In this document: positions 8,782 to 17,143 of the stretch, one piece after another
How the letters are laid out: each line of letters opens with the position of its first letter
How positions within the stretch are numbered: the stretch's first letter is position 1
NCBI RefSeq assembly: GCF_009295635.1
Contig: NZ_WHIW01000009.1
Location: forward strand, 1 to 64,000
Source of the DNA: Alkalilimnicola sp. S0819
Lineage (GTDB): Bacteria; Pseudomonadota; Gammaproteobacteria; Nitrococcales; WHIW01
Length of the DNA stretch: 64,000 nt
Direction: 5' to 3'
Made by a program: the position numbers and the translations under genes
The notes under the pieces: model-generated
The model's database searches: none
Told to the model about the DNA's origin: nothing
The model's input: only the letters and a program-made list of their open reading frames with translations

Positions 8782-10082
8782 TGGCAGCCAAGAGCGCAAG
8801 CTACAGCCGTCCCGTCTACGTGGTGGACGGCGCGCGCACGCCCTTCATCAAGGCCCGCGGCCGTCCCGGCCCCTTCGCCGCCGCGGACCTGGCGGTGGGC
8901 GCCGGCCGCCCGCTGCTGGCGCGGCAGAAATTCGCCCCCGAACAGCTCGATGAAGTGATCTGCGGCAATGCCATGGCCAGCGCCGACGAGGCCAACATCG
9001 CCCGCATCGCCGCCCTGCGGCTGGGCTGCGGCAAGGCCGTGCCGGCCTTTACCGTGCATCGCAACTGCGGCTCGGGCATGCAGGCGCTGGATTCGGCGGC
9101 CATGAACATCGCCGCCGGGCGCTCGGAGCTGGTGCTCGCCGGCGGCGTGGAGGCCATGAGCCACGGCCCGCTGCTGTTCAGCCCCGCCATGGTGCACTGG
9201 CTCGCCGACTGGAATCAGGCGAAAAGCGTCGGCCAGAGGATGAAGCTTCTGGGCCAGCTGCGCCCGCCCCACTTCGCCCCGGTGATCGGCCTGCTGCGCG
9301 GGCTCACCGACCCGGTGGTGGGCCTGAACATGGGCCAGACCGCCGAGAAGGTGGCCCACCAGTTCGGCATCAGCCGCCAGCAGATGGACGAATACGCCGC
9401 CCGCAGCCAGCGCCGCCTGGCCCATGCCCAGGAACAGGGCTGGATGGACGAGGTGGTGCCCCTGTACGGCCCCGACGGCAAGGTCTACGACCATGACGAC
9501 GGGGTGCGCGCCGACAGCAGCGCCGAGAAGCTCGCCAAACTCAAGCCGGTGTTCGACCGCAAGTTCGGCAAGGTCACCGCGGGCAACAGCTCCCAGGTCA
9601 CCGACGGCGCCGCCTGGCTGATCCTCGCCTCGGAAGAGGCCGTGCAAAAGCATGACCTGCCGGTGCTGGGGCGTCTGGTGGAGACCGAATGGGCGGGGCT
9701 GGACCCGGCGGTGATGGGCCTGGGCCCGGTGCACGCCGCCACCCCCATCCTCAAGCGCCGTCGCTGGGGCCTGAATGACGTGGATTACTGGGAGATCAAC
9801 GAGGCTTTCGCCGGGCAGGTGCTCGGTTGCCTGGAAGCCTGGAAGGACGCGGACTATTGCCGCGAGTATCTGGGCAAGAAGGACGCCCTGGGGCAGCTGG
9901 ACGAGGAGCGCCTGAACGTGGACGGCGGCGCCATCGGCGCGGGCCATCCAGTGGGCGCCAGCGGCGCGCGCATCGTGCTGCACCTGCTGAAGGTGCTGCG
10001 GCGAGAGAACGCCAGGCGCGGCATCGCCACCCTGTGCATCGGCGGCGGCCAGGGCGGCGCGGTGCTGGTGGAAAGCGCCTGA
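8781..10082 (+). CDS. fadI: 3-ketoacyl-CoA thiolase / acetyl-CoA C-acyltransferase (FadI-like)
   Basis: A 433-residue thiolase that cleaves 3-ketoacyl-CoA to acetyl-CoA and a shortened acyl-CoA. The nucleophile Cys is in HRNCGSGMQALDSA (about residue 95). NEAFAGQVL, GGAIGAGHPVGASGAR and the second catalytic Cys in TLCIGGGQGGAVLVE are all present. The length and the insert after residue 130 fit the FadI type better than the shorter FadA (about 390). The start codon overlaps the fadE stop (TAATG), with AAGGAGGAG upstream inside fadE, so translation is probably coupled. Confidence 0.92.
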   Translation: MAAKSASYSRPVYVVDGARTPFIKARGRPGPFAAADLAVGAGRPLLARQKFAPEQLDEVICGNAMASADEANIARIAALRLGCGKAVPAFTVHRNCGSGMQALDSAAMNIAAGRSELVLAGGVEAMSHGPLLFSPAMVHWLADWNQAKSVGQRMKLLGQLRPPHFAPVIGLLRGLTDPVVGLNMGQTAEKVAHQFGISRQQMDEYAARSQRRLAHAQEQGWMDEVVPLYGPDGKVYDHDDGVRADSSAEKLAKLKPVFDRKFGKVTAGNSSQVTDGAAWLILASEEAVQKHDLPVLGRLVETEWAGLDPAVMGLGPVHAATPILKRRRWGLNDVDYWEINEAFAGQVLGCLEAWKDADYCREYLGKKDALGQLDEERLNVDGGAIGAGHPVGASGARIVLHLLKVLRRENARRGIATLCIGGGQGGAVLVESA

Positions 10083-10099
10083 GGAACAAGGAGAGAGAC

Positions 10100-12142
10100 A
10101 TGAGCGAACAACAGCAATACAAGCACTGGCGGCTGCACGTCGACGAGCAGCGCATACACTGGCTGGCCCTGGACAAGGCCGGGGCCTCCACCAATGTGCT
10201 GGACGAGGAAGTCCTGAGCGAGCTGGGCCAGGTGCTGGAAGCGCTGGAGCGGGACAAGCCCGCCGGCGTGGTGTTCCATTCGGCCAAGAAGAACGGCTTC
10301 ATCGCCGGCGCCGACATCAAGATGATCCAACGCCTGGAAGGAGCGGACGACCCGATCACCCTGCTGCGCGACTCCCAGGCCCTGTTCGACCGCATCGAGG
10401 CCCTGCCCTGCCCCACCCTGGCGCTGATCCACGGCTTCTGCCTGGGCGGCGGGCTGGAGCTGGCACTGGCCTGCGATTACCGCATCGCCGAGGAGTCCGA
10501 CAGCACCAAACTGGGCTTGCCCGAGGTCATGCTGGGCGTGCACCCGGGCTGGGGCGGCACCGTCCGCCTGCCCCGGCTGATCGGCGCGCTGCAGGCCATG
10601 CCGCTGATCCTTACCGGCCGCACGCTGCGCGCCAAACCCGCCGCCAAGCTCGGCGTGGTGGACTACGCCGTGCCGGCGCGCCAACTGCGCACCGCCGCCC
10701 GCCGCCTCATCCTGGAGCGCCCCGCCAAACGCGCCCCCAAGGGCCTGGCCGCCCTGTCCAACCAGCCCTGGCTGCGCAAGCCCATCGCCTGGCAGATGCG
10801 CAAGCAGGTCTCGGGCAAGGCCCGCCCGGAGCACTACCCCGCCCCCTACGCCATCATCGAGCTGTGGCAGCGCCAGACCGGCAGCACCAGCGAACAGCTG
10901 CGCCAGGAGGCCGAATCCTTCGTGGAGTTGGCCCGCACCGACACCAGCCAGAACCTGATCCGGGTATTCTTCCTGCAGGAGCAGATGAAGGCCCTGGGCC
11001 GGGTGAAGGCGGACAAGCCCCAACGCGTGCACGTGGTGGGGGCCGGCACCATGGGCGGCGACATCGCCGCCTGGTGCGCCATGCAGGGGCTCACGGTCAC
11101 GCTGCAGGACCGGGAGCCGAAGTTCATCGCCCCGGCCATCAAACGCGCACAACAACTCTACAAGGGCAAGCTGAAGAGCCGTCGAGCCGTGACCGCCGCA
11201 ATGGATCGTCTGATCCCGGACGTGGAAGGCCTGGGCGTGCCCCAGGCGGATCTGATCATCGAGGCGGTGCCGGAGAACCTGGAACTCAAGCAGCAGATCT
11301 TCAAGGACCTGGAAGCCCGGGCCAAGCCCGAGGCGGTGCTCGCCAGCAATACCTCCAGCATTCCGCTGGAAGAGATCGCCCAGGCGCTCACCGCGCCCGA
11401 GCGCCTGGTGGGCATCCACTTCTTCAACCCGGTGGCGAAGATGCAGCTGGTGGAAGTGGTGCTGGCCGAGAACACCAGCGAGGCCGTGCGCGACCGGGCC
11501 CAGGCCTTCTGCGGCGCCATCGGCCGCCTGCCCCTGCCGGTGAAGAGCGCGCCGGGTTTTCTGGTCAACCGGGTGCTCATGCCCTATCTGATGGAAGCGG
11601 TGACCCTGATCGACGAAGGTGTCGCGCCGGAATCCGTGGACGCCGCCGCCAAGCGCTTCGGCATGCCCATGGGGCCGGTAGAGCTGGCCGATACCGTGGG
11701 GCTGGATATCTGCCAGCACGTGGGCGAAATCCTCGCTCGGCACCTGGGCGGTGGCGAGCCGCCCAAGGCGCTCTCGCGCCATGTGGCGCGGGGCGAGCTG
11801 GGGCGCAAGAGCGGGCGCGGCTTCTATGAATGGCGCAAGGGCAAGCCGGTGAAGAACAAGACCGACGGCAGCCGCGCGGATCTGGACGAACTGGCCGACC
11901 GCATGGTCTATCGGCTGCTCAACGAGGCCGTGGCCTGTTTGCGCGAGGGTGTGGTGGACAATGCCGAGTTGCTGGATGGCGGCATGATCTTCGGCACCGG
12001 CTTCGCCCCCTTCCGTGGCGGCCCCATCAACCACCTGCGCGCCCGCAGCATCAAGTGCGCCCGTCACCGCCTGCAGGAGTTGCAGGAGCGCTATGGCGAG
12101 CGTTTCACCCCGGACGCGGGCTGGGAGAGCCTGGAGGAATAG
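10100..12142 (+). CDS. fadJ: fatty oxidation multifunctional protein (enoyl-CoA hydratase / 3-hydroxyacyl-CoA dehydrogenase)
   Basis: A 680-residue two-domain enzyme catalysing hydration and NAD-dependent oxidation in beta-oxidation. The crotonase half (1-280) has FIAGADIKMI and the acidic residues in LGGGLELALACDYR and GLPEVMLGVHPGWGG. The dehydrogenase half begins at the Rossmann motif GAGTMGGD (about 312) and has HFFNPVAKMQLVE and SAPGFLVNR. ATG 10100 is chosen because AAGGAGAG precedes it by six bases; a much longer upstream frame overlaps fadI and is not used. FadJ rather than FadB is inferred from the partner thiolase type. It closes the operon. Confidence 0.92.
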   Translation: MSEQQQYKHWRLHVDEQRIHWLALDKAGASTNVLDEEVLSELGQVLEALERDKPAGVVFHSAKKNGFIAGADIKMIQRLEGADDPITLLRDSQALFDRIEALPCPTLALIHGFCLGGGLELALACDYRIAEESDSTKLGLPEVMLGVHPGWGGTVRLPRLIGALQAMPLILTGRTLRAKPAAKLGVVDYAVPARQLRTAARRLILERPAKRAPKGLAALSNQPWLRKPIAWQMRKQVSGKARPEHYPAPYAIIELWQRQTGSTSEQLRQEAESFVELARTDTSQNLIRVFFLQEQMKALGRVKADKPQRVHVVGAGTMGGDIAAWCAMQGLTVTLQDREPKFIAPAIKRAQQLYKGKLKSRRAVTAAMDRLIPDVEGLGVPQADLIIEAVPENLELKQQIFKDLEARAKPEAVLASNTSSIPLEEIAQALTAPERLVGIHFFNPVAKMQLVEVVLAENTSEAVRDRAQAFCGAIGRLPLPVKSAPGFLVNRVLMPYLMEAVTLIDEGVAPESVDAAAKRFGMPMGPVELADTVGLDICQHVGEILARHLGGGEPPKALSRHVARGELGRKSGRGFYEWRKGKPVKNKTDGSRADLDELADRMVYRLLNEAVACLREGVVDNAELLDGGMIFGTGFAPFRGGPINHLRARSIKCARHRLQELQERYGERFTPDAGWESLEE

Positions 12143-12192
12143 CCCTCGCAGCCGCGCTGTAGCCGCGGGCGGAGTCGCGGACCCCGCTGCCA

Positions 12193-12223
12193 CCGGAACC
12201 GAAGGTGGCCCGCAGGGTTCCGG
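12193..12223. terminator. hairpin between convergent fadJ and HD gene
   Basis: CCGGAACC (12193-12200) and GGTTCCGG (12216-12223) are perfect 8-base complements with a 15-base loop. Weaker complementary GC blocks lie outside it. There is no T-tract on either strand. Its place between two converging stop codons suggests a transcription end or RNA-protecting structure. Confidence 0.4.
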
Positions 12224-12254
12224 ATTCCCGCCCCTGCGGCTTCAGCCGGGCGCC

Positions 12255-12818
12255 TCAGGGCTCGGCCTTGCGGAGGACGGCCTGCAGTTCCGCGTTCAGC
12301 GGCGGAGCCAGGGGGCTTCGGCGACGCTGGAAAAGCGCTACCAGCTGCTCGTAATACCACAGCGTACCCTCGCGCCCGGCGCGGAAACGCTCGAATACGC
12401 CGGGGCCAATCTCGGTCAGATCCAGGTGGATGGACTGCAAGTTGTGCAGCTTATCGCAGCCCGCCACCAACAGGGTACGCTCCGGCGCCGCGTCCAGCTG
12501 AGCCAGGTACGCCCGCTTGCGGGTGTGCCATTCCGGCTTGTTCCCCCGGGCATCCGGCAGCCCGTCGGTGCAGCCCAGCACGACCTCGTACACCACTTCG
12601 CCGAAGGCACGCACCCGCGGCGTCCAATGCTCGCCGGCATCCTCCAGCACATCGTGCAGCAAGGCGGCGATCTGCTGGTCCTCGTCACCGCCGTAGCGGG
12701 CCACCAGCGCGGCCACGGCCACCGGATGGGTGATGTAGGGAACATCGGTCCCCTTGCGGGCCTGCCGCTCATGGGCTTCGGCGGCGACCGCCAGAGCCTG
12801 GGTGAAACGGGGCGTCAT
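12255..12818 (-). CDS. small HD-domain alarmone hydrolase-like protein (SpoT/MESH1 type)
   Basis: A 187-residue single HD domain similar to the hydrolase half of RelA/SpoT. The metal-site residues are visible: His31 (THP), His55-Asp56 in ALLHDVLED, and Asp122 in GCDKLHNLQSI. The start, AAEAHERQARKGTDVPYITHP, follows the family closely. There is no synthetase, TGS or ACT domain, so it resembles stand-alone small alarmone hydrolases (MESH1-like), which degrade (p)ppGpp; some members act on other nucleotides such as NADPH. Substrate is inference. Its start overlaps the upstream cyclotransferase-like gene by 4 bases. Confidence 0.85.
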   Translation of the reverse strand: MTPRFTQALAVAAEAHERQARKGTDVPYITHPVAVAALVARYGGDEDQQIAALLHDVLEDAGEHWTPRVRAFGEVVYEVVLGCTDGLPDARGNKPEWHTRKRAYLAQLDAAPERTLLVAGCDKLHNLQSIHLDLTEIGPGVFERFRAGREGTLWYYEQLVALFQRRRSPLAPPLNAELQAVLRKAEP

Positions 12819-13207
12819 TCCCCTACCTCCAGATTCCGAGCGCTTTCAGCCCGCGCCCGCAGCCAGGCCGCCCAGTCCCCCTCCGGAACCGGTACCCAGT
12901 CCGCGGCGGCATCCCGGGCGAAATAGATCCAGGCCTCGCCGTAGGGCGTGGCCATCAACTGGCGATCGTAGAACTCCGGATAGCCTTCCAGACGGTCCAG
13001 CGCGGCGAAGACCGTGCGATCCACCGCGTAGACTTCACCGAGCACCCGGCCCTGACCGCCGCGCACCACGGCGGGATAGGGGCCGAGATCGTAGAGTTGG
13101 TAACCGGGGGCGCTGCGGCACGGGCCGAGCAGGGGCGAATCGCCCAGTACACTATGGTTGTACTCGCCGCGGCGCAGACTGCCGTAGACGAAAACGCGTT
13201 GACTCAT
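12815..13207 (-). CDS. gamma-glutamylcyclotransferase-family (AIG2/YtfP-like) protein
   Basis: A 130-residue protein with the family signature VYGSLRRGEYNH at residues 7-18 (substrate-binding loop) and the catalytic Glu in DRLEGYPEFYDR (about residue 74). Family members release 5-oxoproline from gamma-glutamyl amines or peptides, and bacterial YtfP-type members are little characterised. The actual substrate here is unknown. Overlap of 4 bases (ATGA) with the HD hydrolase gene means the two are translated together and may act in one pathway. Confidence 0.85.
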   Translation of the reverse strand: MSQRVFVYGSLRRGEYNHSVLGDSPLLGPCRSAPGYQLYDLGPYPAVVRGGQGRVLGEVYAVDRTVFAALDRLEGYPEFYDRQLMATPYGEAWIYFARDAAADWVPVPEGDWAAWLRARAESARNLEVGE

Positions 13208-13324
13208 TGCGGGCTCCTGAAGTCTTCAGAACCAGAGTCTAGCGCGTCGGAGCGACAGGGATTGTCGTGGACGTGCGCGAAAGCGCGTCCGCGTGGTCGC
13301 GAGCCAAGCCAGCGGAGGCGCGGC

Positions 13325-13606
13325 TCAAGCCTTCTGACGACCGTCCCGGTAGCGGGCCTCGTTGGCGGCGACACGGCGGGAGAGATCCAGGCCCCAGGCG
13401 CTGTAGGCGCCGGCGGCACAATTGCTCACCGCCGGGCTCCAGTTGTTGCGCCGGGCATGCACGGAACTCAGCCAGTGCTCCTCGGAGCCGCTGCGCCCTA
13501 GTTGCTCCGCCATGCCGTTCCAGCCGGCGGCCCAAAGATTGCACATCTGCGCCATCGCTTGGGCGTTGGCGGCGAGCACCTGCTGTGACCAGTAAAGATG
13601 AAACAT
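13325..13606 (-). CDS. unknown 93-residue Trp-rich protein
   Basis: I do not recognise this protein. ATG 13606 is supported by GAGGAGGGG eight bases upstream; a longer frame reaches 13633 without such a site. It has six Trp residues (for example LYWSQQ, NLWAAGWNGM, EEHWLSS, NNWSPA, AWGLDLSRR), a helical amphipathic look, no signal peptide and no transmembrane segment. The helical, Gln/Ala-rich N-terminus faintly recalls phasin-like granule proteins, but this is not a claim. It stands alone between the cyclotransferase pair and the diguanylate cyclase. A perfect CRP/Vfr-type palindrome lies 94 bases upstream of the start, which supports it being a real regulated gene. Confidence 0.7.
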   Translation of the reverse strand: MFHLYWSQQVLAANAQAMAQMCNLWAAGWNGMAEQLGRSGSEEHWLSSVHARRNNWSPAVSNCAAGAYSAWGLDLSRRVAANEARYRDGRQKA

Positions 13607-13699
13607 GGACCCCTCCTCATGGTGCAGCCGCATAATCTATAAAGTCTATTTGTTTATCGGCCGATGCACCCAAAACTGCAGCATTACTCGCCGGCAAAC

Positions 13700-13715
13700 T
13701 GTGATTTGCATCACA
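13700..13715 (-). promoter_or_regulatory. perfect CRP/Vfr-type binding site
   Basis: TGTGATTTGCATCACA matches the TGTGA-N6-TCACA consensus exactly. The only gene that can use it is the unknown small protein ending at 13325, since the other neighbour has its 3' end here. Possible -10 boxes on the minus strand (TATAGA at 13641-13636, ATTATG at 13636-13631, TAGACT at 13648-13643) put the site centre about 70-83 bases upstream of transcription start, within the class I activation range. No good -35 is seen, consistent with activator dependence. Confidence 0.75.
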
Positions 13716-13838
13716 CTTTTACTGGTTTTCGAGTCATATGTCGCAACATTTCGACACTGCAGCGCAGCATTCGCGGCCTTGCGGGAGGGGGGAGGTAGCC
13801 GACGAGGCGTGTCGAGACAGGACCGGCGCGGCGGTAAA

Positions 13839-15467
13839 TCAATCGCGGACCGCGATGCTCACCGTATTGCGTCCGGCGTGCTTGGCGGCATAGAGCGCCT
13901 TGTCCGCCTCCAGCGCGACCTCCACCGCGTCGGGGCAATCGGGGAAGCTGGCAACGCCGGCGCTGAAACTGCAGGCGAACACACCTTCGCTGGAGAACTG
14001 GCGGATCTTGCCGAAGCTCTTGCGTACCTGGTCGACGATGGCGGCGGCGGTGGGGGCATCGGCGTCGGGGAGAATCACGGCAAACTCTTCGCCCCCGTAG
14101 CGGCCGATGTAATCGGTCTTGCGCAGGCGCTGTTGCAGCACCCGGGCGAGGGTCTTGATCACCCGATCCCCCACCGGGTGGCCGTGGGTGTCGTTCACGG
14201 ACTTGAAGTGGTCGATGTCGATCATGGCGAAGGACAAGGTGCCGCCCCGCCGAGCCGCCCGGGCCACCTCGTTGTGCAGCTGCTCCTTGATGCTGGTGTG
14301 GTTGAGCAGCCCGGTGAGGTTGTCGGTGAGCATCAGTGAGCGCAGGATGCGGGCACGCTCGGCGCGGATGGCCACCGAGCGGATCAGGTGCGCCGGGCTG
14401 ATGGGCTTGGTGAGGAAATCGTCACCGCCCAGGCTCATGGCGTCCAGCTGACGCTCCAATTGCGTTTCCGCCGACAGGAATACGATGGGAATGCTGGCGT
14501 AGCGCGGCACCTGGCGGATCACCGTGGCCAGTTCCGTGCCGCTGCAGCCCGGCATGTACATGTCCATCAGGATCAGGTCGGCGGCGGCCTCGTCCAGGAC
14601 TTCCAGCACGCGGATGGAGTCGTTGACCACCGTGGTGTGCATGCCCGCGCGCTTGAGGATGGTGGAGTAGTAGATCGCCTGGGTGGAACTGTCCTCCACG
14701 ATGACGATGTGAAAGGGATCCTTCTCCTGCTCGGTGGTCAGCTTGTCCAGCTGGTCCACCAGCTCGTGCACGTCCACGGGCTTGAGCACATAGGCGTCGG
14801 CACCGGCCCGCGCCGCCCGCAGCCGCGATTCGATATCGCCCCGCTCGGTAAGGAAGAGCAGCGGCAGATCCTCGCCACCCAGCTCGCGCACTCGCTGGGC
14901 GGCCTCGCTGAGGCTGAGCTCCTCCTCGGGGAGCAGCACGTCCATGACCACCGCCTCCGGGGTTTCCTCGGCCAGCAAGGCCAGCAGCTCATCCAGGGTG
15001 GCGGCGGTTTCTATGCTGTAGCCGAAGTGGGCGATCTGGTGCGAGAGTTCGTCGGCCAGGGTTTCCTCGGCTTCAAGGATCAGCACCCGCAGGCTGCGCC
15101 GGGCCTGGGCGCCTACGGCCTCGACCACCTCCGGGCGCGGTGCGCACGGAGTTTCCGCACTGAGCTTGACCAGGGCCTCCAGATAATCGCGCAGGATATC
15201 CTTGAACTCGCGGGTGAAAGTCTCCTCGCCCTCGGCCAAGGGCGCGAGCATCACGTCGATGATGCCGGCCAGATCGGCCACCTTGCGGTAGCCATGCTCG
15301 GCGGCGCTCTCGCTGAGCGCACAGGCCTGGCGTTGCAGTGCCCGCAGGGTCTCCAGCGACGCGGCCTCGTCCAGCCCCGCCCAACCGTCCTGGAGCTGGC
15401 GAACCGGCGCCAGCACCGGCGAGGCGACCGTGTCGACGTCGCCTATGATCATGGAACTTCCCGACAT
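13839..15467 (-). CDS. two-receiver response regulator diguanylate cyclase
   Basis: A 542-residue signalling protein. Residues 30-110 form a helical, Hpt-like region without a clear Hpt motif. Receiver 1 (about 126-242) keeps the phospho-acceptor Asp176, Thr207 and Lys229 but has EAEE in place of the usual acidic pair. Receiver 2 (253-365) is canonical: VEDS, Asp302 in LMDMYMPG, Ser332, Lys354. The GGDEF domain (378-540) has the active motif GGEEF (458-462) and an inhibitory site RKTD (449-452) five residues before it. It should make c-di-GMP in response to phosphorylation. A start at ATG 15452 with GGGAAG upstream is an alternative. It is divergent from two chemoreceptor genes. Confidence 0.92.
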   Translation of the reverse strand: MSGSSMIIGDVDTVASPVLAPVRQLQDGWAGLDEAASLETLRALQRQACALSESAAEHGYRKVADLAGIIDVMLAPLAEGEETFTREFKDILRDYLEALVKLSAETPCAPRPEVVEAVGAQARRSLRVLILEAEETLADELSHQIAHFGYSIETAATLDELLALLAEETPEAVVMDVLLPEEELSLSEAAQRVRELGGEDLPLLFLTERGDIESRLRAARAGADAYVLKPVDVHELVDQLDKLTTEQEKDPFHIVIVEDSSTQAIYYSTILKRAGMHTTVVNDSIRVLEVLDEAAADLILMDMYMPGCSGTELATVIRQVPRYASIPIVFLSAETQLERQLDAMSLGGDDFLTKPISPAHLIRSVAIRAERARILRSLMLTDNLTGLLNHTSIKEQLHNEVARAARRGGTLSFAMIDIDHFKSVNDTHGHPVGDRVIKTLARVLQQRLRKTDYIGRYGGEEFAVILPDADAPTAAAIVDQVRKSFGKIRQFSSEGVFACSFSAGVASFPDCPDAVEVALEADKALYAAKHAGRNTVSIAVRD

Positions 15468-15590
15468 CGTTATTATTCGCTAGCTTCGGCGTAGTATTGT
15501 TGTGCTTCTCAGGGCGGCGGCCCTTTTATACAAAGAGTTAGTACACGATACGGCAAATTCGACGTGCGCGTCACCTCCGCCCCCCCAAGC

Positions 15591-15617
15591 TCAAGTTTTC
15601 CGCCATCCTGCCGTCAC
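15591..15617 (+). promoter_or_regulatory. FliA (sigma-28)-type promoter for the chemoreceptor pair
   Basis: TCAAGTTT (15591-15598), 11 bases, then GCCGTCAC (15610-15617). The flagellar sigma-28 consensus is TAAAGTTT-N11-GCCGATAA; the -35 half matches 7 of 8 and the -10 half keeps GCCG and a downstream A, with exact spacing. Transcription would start near 15625, giving a leader of about 46 bases before the first chemoreceptor. Confidence 0.6.
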
Positions 15618-15670
15618 AGATTGCAACGGCGCCTGTTGCGCCAGGCGGGCCATGCCATGGAGAACCTACC

Positions 15671-17119
15671 ATGATCGCTAGCTGGATAGCCCACATGAAG
15701 GCTGATTCCCCAGATACTGAGTTCCGTAGCGGGAACCGGCGCGAGTACGTGCAGATCATCCAGAAGGTCGCCGACCGGGCCGGTGGACTCGGTATAGAGG
15801 TGCTCGACATCGCCGCCGAAATCGACGAGGTGAGCGAGCGGGTCGCCAAGGAAGCCAAGCTCTTCGATGAACTGCGTGCCATCGCCCACGAGATGGGCCA
15901 GAGCAACAAGGTGGTGGACGAGGCCGCGCGGCGGGCGCGCCGGGCCGCCGCCGCCGCCAGCACCCATGTGGAGCGCTCCCGCAACACCATCAGCGCTTCC
16001 CTCTCGGACATCCACGCGCTCACCGACGATGTCACCGAGATCGAGTCCCAGCTGAGCGGCCTGAACGATGCCCTGCACGGGGTGGCCGATGTGGCCAAGG
16101 GCATAGGCATCATCGCCAAGCAGACCAATCTGCTCGCACTCAACGCCACCATCGAGGCGACCCGCGCCGGCGAAGTGGGCCGGGGCTTCGCGGTGGTGGC
16201 CGAGCACGTGAAGGAGCTGGCCAAGCAGACCGCCGACGCCACCGCCGAGATCCATGACATCCTGGAGGAACTCACCGCCCTGATCGATGACCTGATCCGC
16301 TCGGGTTCCGAGAGCACCGAACGCGCCCGTGAAGTGCAGGAAGGCACCCAGGCGATCCGCGAGGTGATGGAAACCGTCGGCAGCGCCATGGCCGATGTGG
16401 ACACCGAGTCCAACCGTATCGGCCAGTCGGTGCACGACATCGACCGCTACTGCGGCGAGACCGTCAGCGGCCTCGAGGGCATGACCGAGGATGTGAAGGA
16501 AGCAACCATCGCCTTGCAGCAGGCCCGTGACCAGGCCACCCGCCTGCTCACTCACACCGAGGAGCTGATCCGCATCACCTGCGTCAAGGGCGTGGAGACG
16601 GTGGATACCCAGTACATCAACAGCGCACAGGAAGCGGCGTCGCGCATCTCGCAACTTTTCGAAGAGGCCCTGGAGAACGGCGACATCTCCGAGTCGGAAC
16701 TGTTCGACCACAATTATCAGCCGATCCCCGGCACCAACCCGCAGCAGCACATGACACGCTTTACGGAATTCACCGATCGTGTCCTGCCCCAGGTGCAGGA
16801 ATACTACGGCGAGCATTTCGAGAAGGTAACCGCCTGTGTGGCCATGGACGTCAATGGTTACCTGCCCACCCACATGAAGGTCAGCTCCAAGCCGCAGAGC
16901 GACGACCCGGCCTGGAACATGAAACACTGCCGCAACCGCCGCATCCTCACCGATCGTGTGGCCAAGGCGGCAGCGGCCAACACCCAGCCCTTCCTGCTGC
17001 AAACCTACCGCCCGCACATCGGTAACGGCGTGTATATGCTGCTCAAGGACTGCTCGTCACCCATCCACGTGCGCGGCCGCCACTGGGGCTGCCTGCGCGT
17101 GACCTATTTCGTCGAATAA
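15671..17119 (+). CDS. soluble methyl-accepting chemotaxis protein, signalling domain first
   Basis: A 482-residue chemoreceptor without signal peptide or membrane helix. Coiled coils (25-290) surround the conserved hairpin tip at about 143-176 ([26 protein letters not shown] in two parts), which contacts CheA and CheW. The C-terminal third (300-482) is a separate sensor-like domain with [20 protein letters not shown] and a conserved GRHWG end; I know this ending from other proteobacterial receptors but cannot name a ligand. The signalling part precedes the sensor, the reverse of transmembrane receptors. GGAG nine bases upstream supports the ATG. It is 24 bases from a paralogue. Confidence 0.9.
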   Translation: MIASWIAHMKADSPDTEFRSGNRREYVQIIQKVADRAGGLGIEVLDIAAEIDEVSERVAKEAKLFDELRAIAHEMGQSNKVVDEAARRARRAAAAASTHVERSRNTISASLSDIHALTDDVTEIESQLSGLNDALHGVADVAKGIGIIAKQTNLLALNATIEATRAGEVGRGFAVVAEHVKELAKQTADATAEIHDILEELTALIDDLIRSGSESTERAREVQEGTQAIREVMETVGSAMADVDTESNRIGQSVHDIDRYCGETVSGLEGMTEDVKEATIALQQARDQATRLLTHTEELIRITCVKGVETVDTQYINSAQEAASRISQLFEEALENGDISESELFDHNYQPIPGTNPQQHMTRFTEFTDRVLPQVQEYYGEHFEKVTACVAMDVNGYLPTHMKVSSKPQSDDPAWNMKHCRNRRILTDRVAKAAAANTQPFLLQTYRPHIGNGVYMLLKDCSSPIHVRGRHWGCLRVTYFVE

Positions 17120-17143
17120 GGCACTGCCCCGGAGAACTCCGCC

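Noticed and set aside
6307-8799. 830-codon open frame opposite fadE
   Set aside because: Antisense shadow; composition (Gln/Gly/His-rich) follows from reverse complementing GC-rich codons.
10100-12142. Calling the multifunctional enzyme FadB
   Set aside because: The partner thiolase is FadI-like and the length is shorter than FadB; the choice remains an inference.
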